From Pseudomonas salomonii (GTDB taxonomy: Bacteria > Pseudomonadota > Gammaproteobacteria > Pseudomonadales > Pseudomonadaceae), in the NCBI RefSeq assembly GCF_900107155.1, contig NZ_FNOX01000005.1:248001-312000 (forward strand): 64,000 bases of DNA. The letters are read 5' to 3'. Positions 1-8,700 of this stretch are shown here, in pieces. The number at the start of each line of letters is the position of its first letter. The stretch's first letter is position 1. Under the pieces are notes generated by a model. That model searched no databases. It was not told where the DNA came from and saw nothing but the letters and a program-made list of their open reading frames with translations. The translations under genes were made by a program, and so were the position numbers.

Positions 1-75
1 CCCTCTTTCTTAGCGGAGGTCTGGTCAGCGACCAAGCAGAAGTTAAAAAGCGAAGCCAGGTGCTCGGACTGGATT

Positions 76-1725
76 TTACCGAAGAGACGCTGTTGATATT
101 ACTAGCCTTTTCCCTCCCCAATCCGATGGTCCTTCAGCGATCTCATTCAATTTATTTACATCTTGAAAGTTGGCAATGCCAATTGAAGCTGCGTTTTTCA
201 AATCAGCTTCCTTAACAGTTATCGTGTTCATCCATGAAAAACCCTTCGCGTGCGATGTACTAGACCTATCAATCACAATATCCCCTGCCACGGTGATAAT
301 GTTTCCCCCTGCATCGTTAAGGTGGATACCCAAGTGACGATTGAGAGAGATATCGTCATGGGTCGTAAAGTAAAACTTAAGAGTGATCAAGCCGTCTTTA
401 GGCGCGGACGAAGTAATGTCGGTCAAGCTAATACCGTTTGCGAAACGGTTAGCAGGAATTACGCTCCCTGCGCCCTCAATGGTATTTTGAGGGCGACTAA
501 CGCCGACCACCGTGCTTGGTTGGTAATTAGAGGCCACGGCAGACCCTGCAACGAGAACAATCAGGCTTAGCCACTGCGGGACACGATAAAGTTTTTTGAT
601 AGTAATACGTGGCTTTTTGTCCCACCAGTTGACGATCAGGCGTCTGCACGGATCTTCTACAGTCAAGTGTAAGGCGGCAGCGCTTGTAATACAGATAAGC
701 CAGAAGATGGGCATCCCTAGGTTGCCCAGTTCCTTGAATAAGGGGGCGTTCAAGCTTGCCAGGTTAAAGACGATCATGTGTGCGAGATAGAGTGCAAAGC
801 TGATCTCACCCAGAAACACTAGCGGTCGGGTTGATAAAATCCTCGCCACAGGGCCTCGGCTAGAAGCAAAGACGAGAATCAAGGCGCCCCACAGTAGCCA
901 GATACCTTCCTTGTAAATGTAGTAGCCGAGTCCTGCGCCTGTGTATTGAGATATGACGGCTGGTCTGGCGACCACGTAGAGTGCGTAGCCAATAGCGGCG
1001 AGAGCAGACAACTCTATTAACAGCCAAGTCCAAGGCGAAATATTATTTGTCGCAGGCGATTTTAATTTATACAGTTTTGCGCAATAAACTCCAAATAAAA
1101 ACTCCAGCAAACGGGCGAGCGGGTTAGTGTAAAGGGCACCAAACATGCTCACGCCCGGGGCGCCGTCATCTGATGATAACGGGATTGTGGTCGCAGCAAG
1201 AATCAGCGCCGCTGTACAAATGGCGCTAAGGGCAAGGCTTATCGGTAGCCGCTTGCTCGGGCTCAGGGCGACAAAGACAAAAATCACATAGAAGAATGCT
1301 TCGGTGGAAATGCTCCAGGCCACGCCGTTAAATGAGAGCACGTAAGGCGCGGTGAAGGTCCAAGACTGCAACAATGTCACGTTGGCCAACAGTTTAAGCA
1401 TTGCCCCCGGGGCAGAAAACTCCATGGAAATTCTAGGCGTTATGAGCAGTATCCATAGCAACAACGCTGCAATATGCAGCGGCCAAATACGAGCAAACCT
1501 CGAGACTATGAACCGCTTTGCCGAATTCCAATCCGGCAGGCTCTCGTAGTTGTAGGCTAAGATAAAGCCACTCAACGTGAAAAAAAACGAGACACCTTGA
1601 GAAAGGGAGAAGTTATTGGCAATGCCAAAGGAGCCGAATAGCGGATGGCTATGGCCCAATACGATCATCGCCGCCGCGAAAAATCGTAAGGAGGTTAAGG
1701 CGTCGAGCTTTTTCATTGTGTTCAA
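76..1725 (-). CDS. Membrane O-acyltransferase (acyltransferase-3 / OafA-YrhL family) with extra C-terminal domain
   Basis: Integral inner-membrane acyltransferase expected to transfer an acetyl or other acyl group to a sugar of the surface polysaccharide. The N-terminal 370 or so residues hold about ten hydrophobic segments and the family signature RFARIWPLH near residue 75. A further membrane segment lies near residues 385-405. It is followed by a soluble, presumably periplasmic domain of about 140 residues (FANGISLTDI ... HLND ... EGPSDWGG). That C-terminal domain is not the SGNH hydrolase often fused to this family. It resembles the free-standing protein at 13708-14166. The gene lies 204 bp downstream of the epimerase on the same strand and may have its own promoter. 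Family assignment is secure; the acyl donor and acceptor are unknown. Confidence 0.88.
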   Translation of the reverse strand: MNTMKKLDALTSLRFFAAAMIVLGHSHPLFGSFGIANNFSLSQGVSFFFTLSGFILAYNYESLPDWNSAKRFIVSRFARIWPLHIAALLLWILLITPRISMEFSAPGAMLKLLANVTLLQSWTFTAPYVLSFNGVAWSISTEAFFYVIFVFVALSPSKRLPISLALSAICTAALILAATTIPLSSDDGAPGVSMFGALYTNPLARLLEFLFGVYCAKLYKLKSPATNNISPWTWLLIELSALAAIGYALYVVARPAVISQYTGAGLGYYIYKEGIWLLWGALILVFASSRGPVARILSTRPLVFLGEISFALYLAHMIVFNLASLNAPLFKELGNLGMPIFWLICITSAAALHLTVEDPCRRLIVNWWDKKPRITIKKLYRVPQWLSLIVLVAGSAVASNYQPSTVVGVSRPQNTIEGAGSVIPANRFANGISLTDITSSAPKDGLITLKFYFTTHDDISLNRHLGIHLNDAGGNIITVAGDIVIDRSSTSHAKGFSWMNTITVKEADLKNAASIGIANFQDVNKLNEIAEGPSDWGGKRLVISTASLR

Positions 1726-1929
1726 TCACATGGCCTATCAATAAAAATGACGAAAATAACTTGGTGCTAGCGCACCGCCCGCTTTTACGTTCTACGAAGC
1801 CATTCTTTTAAGAGTCTGCCTGTAGGCGGCTGAAAATTGTATACCATCACCCCGCCCAATTCTGGCCGCATCGCTGATGCCGCGCATTTCCCGCGAGAGT
1901 TTTGGCTGACTCAGCAGAGGGCACATTTT

Positions 1930-2877
1930 TCAGCCGGTTTTAGGTTTATTTTCCATTTGCTTTAGGTACCACTCAATAGTATTGGTCAGGCCGTCTGCCA
2001 AATTGTGTTGAGCAGACCAGCCCAATTCCTGTTCGGCTAGGCTGCAGTCCAACACGTTCACGGGTACGTCGAAGGGGCGACCGGGTTTGTACGTGCGCTC
2101 AATCGGTTTGTTGACGATTTTCTCAATAACATTAATAAGCTCATTCAACGAAGTGCCTGTGCCGGAACCCAAATTGAAAACTTGATGTTTGCCGGTATAG
2201 CGCAATGCTTTGACGAAAGCGTCGGCGAGATCTTTGATATAGATATAATCACGGGTCACGCTGCCGTCACCCCATATCTCGATGGGGTTGTTGGCTACCG
2301 CCCGATTGATAAAGGCTGCTACTGCGCCTTGCGCGGTCTCGATACGCTGACGCTCTCCATATGGATTGGCAACCCGTAAGGTAATAGGCTCGATGCCATG
2401 AAGTTGGCTATAGAGATATAAATATTTTTCGATAGTCAGCTTGCTGATACCGTAAGACACTTCCGGTTCAGTGGGGTGGGTCTCAGGAATCGGCATCTGA
2501 TGTGGGCGACCGTAAACAGTTCCGCCCGACGAAATAAACACAATTTTCTTGATGTTTAGCTCAACCATGGAGTCGAGCATATTCAAGGTGCTGACGACGT
2601 TGGTTTGAATATCGTAGATGGTATCTTCGTTGGAAGACTTGGGCAGGGTGGTGGATACCAGATGAAGTATCCCGTCGGTACCTTCCATGGCACTGTGAAG
2701 ATTGTGCTTGCTCTGGAAGTCACCGGTGATCCACTCAACCGATTCGTCGTCCGTAAATTTGCGGTAAGGCTCCACACGGGGGCGCTCAAAAATACGCAGG
2801 CTGTGCCCTTCTTTCAGCAGTTGATCCGCGATTGTGGAACCAATAAAACCGCCGCCACCAAAAATTACATATTTCAT
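1930..2877 (-). CDS. NAD-dependent sugar epimerase/dehydratase (GalE-like extended SDR)
   Basis: Predicted cytoplasmic nucleotide-sugar epimerase or dehydratase that supplies a precursor to the polysaccharide locus. The Rossmann glycine motif GGGGFIG is at residues 8-14. A serine-containing ISSGGTVYG segment and the catalytic YGISK (YxxxK) follow near residues 115-150, and RVANPYGERQ is typical of GalE-like enzymes. Length, 315 residues, is normal for the family. Its start codon overlaps the stop of the upstream glycosyltransferase by 4 bp (ATGA), so the two are probably translationally coupled. Substrate specificity cannot be read from the sequence. Confidence 0.88.
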   Translation of the reverse strand: MKYVIFGGGGFIGSTIADQLLKEGHSLRIFERPRVEPYRKFTDDESVEWITGDFQSKHNLHSAMEGTDGILHLVSTTLPKSSNEDTIYDIQTNVVSTLNMLDSMVELNIKKIVFISSGGTVYGRPHQMPIPETHPTEPEVSYGISKLTIEKYLYLYSQLHGIEPITLRVANPYGERQRIETAQGAVAAFINRAVANNPIEIWGDGSVTRDYIYIKDLADAFVKALRYTGKHQVFNLGSGTGTSLNELINVIEKIVNKPIERTYKPGRPFDVPVNVLDCSLAEQELGWSAQHNLADGLTNTIEWYLKQMENKPKTG

Positions 2878-4289
2878 AAAATCTCCGTTTTTTCATGAGG
2901 CCTTTTAATCAGCCCTATATACGCTCTGTCCAGAGCATTGGCGTATATTTTTAAGGTAGAGCCTGCAACTCTTGGCGTTCGATGTAGGCCAGTGGTTCCA
3001 GGCTTGAATGCGTTGAGGTGGTTTTTCAATACCTGAGCGAGTGCATGACTGTTACCTGCTGGGAACAATTCAACAGCGTCTTCGCTATTGAGGTACTCCG
3101 TGATGCCGGTGACGTCACTGGCGATCACAGGAAGGCCGCTTGCTAAGGCATTCAGGAGTACCAAGGGTGCGTTTTCTCGCCAAATTGATGGGATGACAAG
3201 AGCGTCGAGATCGGCCATGACGTCACCGATCAAATCGGGGGCGAAGGTGCCGACAAAATGAACCCGCTCGTCTTCTGCGCACTGTGCCCGTAGTGAAGCT
3301 ACATAGTCTGGATAATGTTCGGTATCGCCGTAGATTCGGATGTCGATATTTTTGTTGTCGATCATCTTGATGGCGTCCAGCAACACATGGCAACCTTTAT
3401 GGGTTATTAGCGTGCCTATAAAGCCAATGGTATAGCTGCCTGACTTCGAGTGCTCCCTGAGTATCAGTTCCTGCGTAATGACAGGAGGTTCGACCGCGTA
3501 CTTGAGCGGTTGTATTTTTCTTCCTGAAATTTGATTGGCTTCGAGTAAGGATTCAATTGACTGCGTCGGCGGCAGGATCAAATCTGTTTTTGATAGATAG
3601 TCAGTAATAATTGACTTGCGACTTTTTAGATCGATATACATTCTTCGATATCGAGCCAGCCTTGAAAGCGGGAGATGTGAGAGGATCTGGAAGAGTAAAG
3701 CAATCATCTTTGCGGGTACTATTTTTACCGAGTCCACCAATACTCTCTTATTGGTATTCATCAGAAGATGCTTCAGGCAATTTCCCGCGTGGCTGGCCGG
3801 GCCATTGCACTCCGGAGTTCCCCAAGGTTTCAGCAGCTGACAGGTCCTGCACGTCAGCCAATAATCGGTAGGCGTAAATACAGTGGGTATATTGCGCTTA
3901 AGGCAGGATTGCAAACACGACAAGGTCAGATTTTTAAAATGAAAAAAATGTACCAGGTCTGGTTCAAATGATTCAAGTATCGCCTCAAACTCGGGCACAA
4001 TATTTTGATTGTCATACTCCTCCACGACCGTCTCGGCTGTGAATTGCCCTTGTCTATAGGGCGTCCAAATGCGATGGACGGTAAAACCTTGAAACTCATA
4101 GCTATCGCTGGAATAGAGCTGAGCTTGCGTCAGGGCGCCCGTCACCACATGCACGTCATAGCCAAGGCTACGCAGCGCCTTAGCGGTAGATAGAGTGAGC
4201 ACTTCGGTGCCAGCACTGAACGTCGGAAAAAACTGATGCACGCAAAGCAGAATGCGTGGGGCGCTGGAGGGCAAGGATAAGCTGCTCAT
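2874..4289 (-). CDS. Glycosyltransferase family 4
   Basis: Cytoplasmic, membrane-associated glycosyltransferase with a GT-B fold. The N-terminal acceptor domain begins with HQFFPTFSAGTEVLTL. The C-terminal donor domain carries IGFIGTLITHKG and the GT4 segment VIPSIWRENAPLVLLNALASG. A cysteine-rich insertion (CRTCQL, then two more cysteines before residue 175) interrupts the N-terminal domain. The next gene upstream carries a similar one, so the two are likely paralogues. The gene overlaps the epimerase by 4 bp and is separated from the upstream glycosyltransferase by 150 bp. It is probably an O-polysaccharide repeat-unit or adaptor transferase; sugar and linkage are unknown. Confidence 0.87.
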   Translation of the reverse strand: MSSLSLPSSAPRILLCVHQFFPTFSAGTEVLTLSTAKALRSLGYDVHVVTGALTQAQLYSSDSYEFQGFTVHRIWTPYRQGQFTAETVVEEYDNQNIVPEFEAILESFEPDLVHFFHFKNLTLSCLQSCLKRNIPTVFTPTDYWLTCRTCQLLKPWGTPECNGPASHAGNCLKHLLMNTNKRVLVDSVKIVPAKMIALLFQILSHLPLSRLARYRRMYIDLKSRKSIITDYLSKTDLILPPTQSIESLLEANQISGRKIQPLKYAVEPPVITQELILREHSKSGSYTIGFIGTLITHKGCHVLLDAIKMIDNKNIDIRIYGDTEHYPDYVASLRAQCAEDERVHFVGTFAPDLIGDVMADLDALVIPSIWRENAPLVLLNALASGLPVIASDVTGITEYLNSEDAVELFPAGNSHALAQVLKNHLNAFKPGTTGLHRTPRVAGSTLKIYANALDRAYIGLIKRPHEKTEIL

Positions 4290-4439
4290 ATGGCCTCAGA
4301 GGAAATCGCCATTTACGGCCCTTGCCTTGAATACGGGGTCGACGGAAGGAAAAGCATGCTGCGTGATAACGTACTTCATTTTGGCCACAGCCTGCCATCA
4401 AACCTTGCGCGGTGTTGATGGCAGTCGTCGGTTCAATAA

Positions 4440-5771
4440 TCAGACGCCATACATGGCAAAGGTTTCCTTGGCCATCGTTTCCGGGGTCCGGTCATAATTT
4501 GTGGTAGAGGACATGCCATAGAGCGTGGCCGGCGCCAACACCAGGCTGGACAGTTTTTTATACAAGTCGTCGGCACTTCCTCTGGCAAACGCTAATCCGT
4601 TGACGCCTGGTTCGAGGAACTCGGTCATGCCTTGTACATCGGAAACGAGCACAGGGGTGTGCGTCGCCAATGCATTTAGCAATACCAGCGGGCTGTTTTC
4701 GTACCATTTTGACGGCACGACGAGCAGGTCAAGATCCTTCAGGATGTCGACCATGTCACCTTTGTCAAAGGTGCCTAGGAATGCGATGTCGCCACCCGCT
4801 GCCTTCGCTTTGAGGTCAGCCATGTAGGCAGGGTCCTGATCCGCCGGACCGTATATCTTCAAGCGCGCAGAATTTTTCGGCAGCCGTTGGAAGGCGTCTA
4901 CCAACAGGTCCGTGCCCTTGTGGGGAGCGATCTGACCGATAAAGCCTATGGTCGGGACATGATCGGACGAACGCGTAGGCTTGGCCGTACGATCAATATC
5001 AATGCCGAACCAGAGTGCGTGCATAGGCACTTTTACTTCGTTGGCCAGGTAGGCTTTTTTCAGAAACGCCGTAGGCGCGACGGCCCCTTTGTAGCCCTGG
5101 TTATAAAGCGAAATCAGTGTATCGGGGCGGCGTGCAATGTCTTCAATAGTGCCGTCAATTTCACCATTTTTGAGCCCTGGCATTTTGCGCAAGAACGTAG
5201 CTGACGTTGCAATGACCTTTGCTGCCATGGCTGATTTGGCATACCCCATCCAGCCCCCAACCTTGCCGCGGGCAGCTTCTTTTATGTAGCAGGCGACACA
5301 GTTGGATCGGCTCCGGGACGGACCCGCGCAGAGCGCGCCATCTGCGGCTTCCAGTTTGTTGTTGAGACAAAAGCCAAAGAAGTCGGTGAATGTGGCGTAG
5401 GTAGGAATACCCAGCGCCGTTGTCGCTTCGAGCAGCACAGAGGTGTGATTGATCAAGTGCGTGACATGTACGATATCTGGTTGCAACTCAGACAGCAGCG
5501 ACTTAAGAATTTCGCGCATTTCCGGCTGATAGTACGTCTCTTTGATACGGCTGTGCGGAACCTTGTTCTTGTCCAGGCAGATAACCTTAATGCCCTCATA
5601 CTCAAAATGAGAGAGAAGATTTTCTGTTGCGGGCTCGCCCTGAAAAATCGCGCTCACGACAGTTACGTCATGGCCCCAGGCAGCATAATTTTTCGCCAGC
5701 TCCAGGGTATAAGTTTCCGTCCCATAGAAATGGTCGGGGAAGAAACAATGTACAAAAAAGACGATTTTCAT
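4440..5771 (-). CDS. Glycosyltransferase family 4
   Basis: Second GT4-type glycosyltransferase of the locus, 443 residues. It opens with HCFFPDHFYGTETYTLELAK and carries IGFIGQIAPHKGTDLL and VVPSKWYENSPLVLLNALAT in the donor-binding half, as expected for retaining GT4 enzymes. Cysteines around residues 130-165 (FGFCLNN, CAGPS, NCVACY) parallel the insertion in the downstream glycosyltransferase. Its ATG overlaps the stop codon of the upstream giant gene by 4 bp, which argues for one operon. Donor sugar unknown. Confidence 0.87.
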   Translation of the reverse strand: MKIVFFVHCFFPDHFYGTETYTLELAKNYAAWGHDVTVVSAIFQGEPATENLLSHFEYEGIKVICLDKNKVPHSRIKETYYQPEMREILKSLLSELQPDIVHVTHLINHTSVLLEATTALGIPTYATFTDFFGFCLNNKLEAADGALCAGPSRSRSNCVACYIKEAARGKVGGWMGYAKSAMAAKVIATSATFLRKMPGLKNGEIDGTIEDIARRPDTLISLYNQGYKGAVAPTAFLKKAYLANEVKVPMHALWFGIDIDRTAKPTRSSDHVPTIGFIGQIAPHKGTDLLVDAFQRLPKNSARLKIYGPADQDPAYMADLKAKAAGGDIAFLGTFDKGDMVDILKDLDLLVVPSKWYENSPLVLLNALATHTPVLVSDVQGMTEFLEPGVNGLAFARGSADDLYKKLSSLVLAPATLYGMSSTTNYDRTPETMAKETFAMYGV

Positions 5772-8700
5772 TTTTTCTTTTCAACCATGATGTCGCTGTA
5801 AATATTTTGATAACCCTTAATCATTGCTTGAATAGAGAAATTATTCTGGGCTCGTTTTCTGTGGAGTTCAGCGATTTTCAAGCGACGAGTGTCATCTTCA
5901 AGTAACGACACGATGATATCGGACAGCGCATCAGAGTTGCCTGGCGGTGCGAGCAGAGAATCGTCTTCAACGATTTCTCCAATAGCGCCGATATCGAAGC
6001 CCACCACCGGCACACGCATGTTCATCGCGAATGGGCTGACCTGGCCGAAGCTTTCCTTCCAGACAGGGGCCACGAAAATCTTCATGCGGTCGTAAATGGC
6101 AGGCAGGGTGTCGTAAGGCACGTAACCGGTGAACTCAAAGTTTTCCGCAACACCGGCCTCTTCGGTAGCCTTCATAAAAGGCTCCATCAGGCTGCCTCCA
6201 CCCACTATCAATACTTTGATCGATGGCTTTTTCTGGGCGGCGAGAATGAAAGGCATAATGGATTCGGAGTTGAGTTTGTCGCCCTCAAGGCGGTAAACCA
6301 TACCGATACAGTCTTCCTTAGGCTTGCGGCTATTACGCGACTGGAACATGGCGAAGTCAGAGCCGGGGTAAACCGTGACGTGGTCGGATTGCTCTTTCCC
6401 GAATACACGTCTTACGTAATCGCTGACGTACACGTAGCGTTTGATCGCTTCCGAATAGTAAGGTGCAACTGGGGTGTTGATGTTTTGAATGACAGGGATG
6501 CCCATCACCTCGGCTGCCTTTACCGCCTTCGCATACCATGGCTCATCACAGTCACCCCAATAGTGCATGTGTATAAAGTCGGGTTGAATGTCTTTAAAGA
6601 GATTTACGAACGGTGTTTCATCGTCGGGGAAGCGAACTTCTTCAACGGGGATTCCAACATATGCCGCTGGTTGAGGAGCGTAGCTGGTGACTATCCTCTG
6701 GTCGTACTTTCCGCCCAGATATTCATAAATATCGACTACTAATCGTGATGAGCCGCCGGTCATAAAGTTAGCAATGACATGCACCACAACCGGCCGGGCC
6801 GCGGCCAGTTTCTTCGGCTGTTTTACCAGGTAGCCGGTCTCAGGAGTCGTACTGATGGCGGTACCCACTCGTTGATTACGCAACCGTTGTACCGCTGGGA
6901 GCAGTGCAACACGCAGTCGGTTTCTCAGTGCGGACGGCATGACCAGACTACCACTCAGGTAGATGATTTTAGCTATACCTCGTAGTGATACGGGGCGTGC
7001 CGCGATCGCATCCCGCCAGCGCAGCAATCGAGTTTGGCGCAATTGGTTAAAGCGAGATTTTTCTTGCTCGATCGCATGAGACCAATTTTTTTGTTCTTCC
7101 GATAATTGCACCGCGGATCGTTCCAGCTGTTCCTTCAGTGAGTTGATGACATTATCCTTTTCGTTAATCGCCGCGTTGAGACGATTAACTTCCGTGCTCA
7201 GCTCATCTAGCTGAGAGTCATTCTGGCGGATTTGCAAATTGGCCTCGAAAATTTCCTGGTGAGTGTTGGCAAGCAATGAGTCTTTTTCCAAGAGCATGAG
7301 GTTGAGCTGTTCAACCTCCAGCGCTTGTTCGCTCAATTGGTGTTCCTTATCCTCGCAATGAGCGTTGAGCCGGGATATTTCCCGACCGGTCTCATTAAGT
7401 AGCAAGTCTTTTTCGACAATCACCTCATTCAAGCGGTTTAGCTCAAGCGCTAATTCGCTGAGGTGATTGTCTTTTTGCTCATACTGTTCGTTAAGGTGGG
7501 AAAGGGTGTCGCCCAGCTCGCTGAGACGCGAATCTTTCTCTGTCATCATCAGTTGCAGACGGTGTACCTCTGCGCCGAGTTCGCCTAGCTGAGTACTTTT
7601 TAATTCACTCTGTTCACTGAAACCAACGATTTCGCTGCCCAATTCACTAAGGCGTAAGTCTTTCTCTGTAATCATCAGTTGCAGGCGGTGCACCTCGGTC
7701 CCGAGTTCGCCTAGTTGGGTGCTCTTTAATTCATACTGTTCACTGAAGCTGGCAATTTCGTTGCCGAGTTCGTTGAGACGAGAGTCTTTCTCTGTAATCA
7801 TCAGTTGCAGGCGGTGCACCTCAGTGCCGAGTTCGCCTAGCTGGGTGCTTTTTAATTCATTCTGTTCACTGAAAAGAGCAATCTCACTGCCCAGCTCATT
7901 GAGGTAAGCGTCTTTTTCGGTCAACAGCAGGTTCAGTCGATGGATCTCGACGCCCAGCTCATGGAGCTTGGATTCCTTGTGACTGGTTGTTGAGCTTAGC
8001 GAGGCAATTTCCTGACCAACTTCATTCAGGCGCAGGTCTTTTTCAACAATTACATGATCCAGGTGGTTGAGTTTTTGACCGATCTCATTCAGCAGGCTGT
8101 TTTTAGACTCGATCAATAAATTCAATCTTTGTAGTTCCAGGCCAGACTGGTTGAGTTTCTGGTCTTTTTCTACGGTGTGGCTATAAAACGCATTTACTTC
8201 GCGCTTCGCCATTTCAGACACTTCACCGATTAAAATGTCTTTGTTAATCAGAAGTTTATTCAGACGATCAATTTCAACGCGCATCTTATCGAGCTGGCGC
8301 AGCTGCGAAATCCTATCGCGTTGTAGTTGGTGCCACCATTGTGGAGTTTTCTGCTCGGCATTTTCTACGTACCTCAAGGCATACGAACAGGAGGTAGCAT
8401 ACTCAACGATAGCGCCTAGTTCATACAGGCCAAAGTCGCTTGGGTTTTCCAGCGATCCGTAGGCCGCTTTCCAATCGAGTTTCAATGCCGCTTCGGCTGC
8501 GATTAAGCCTTGTTGCCAGTAGTCTATAGCGGCCTGAGTGTGAGAGCGGCCGGACTCTATCAGCCCGAGATTCAAGAATGCATGAATCTGTTTGGTGATG
8601 AGCGTTGGGCTGTAATCGGCACAGTCGAAGGCAGTGCAGGCTACGTAATAAGAGATAGCTTTTTGGCTCTCACCGTATTTTTGCCAGAGCTGCGCAAGCA

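Noticed and set aside
1..75. Left edge, checked for a gene or terminator
   Set aside because: 75 bp downstream of the acyltransferase stop; no hairpin with a U-tract and no frame that could be assigned.
1836..1843. TATACAAT on the minus strand as a promoter -10 for the acyltransferase gene
   Set aside because: No -35 at a workable distance.
7475..7852. Regularly spaced repeats considered as a CRISPR array
   Set aside because: The repeats are contiguous 126-bp coding units in frame with a coiled coil and have no unique spacers.
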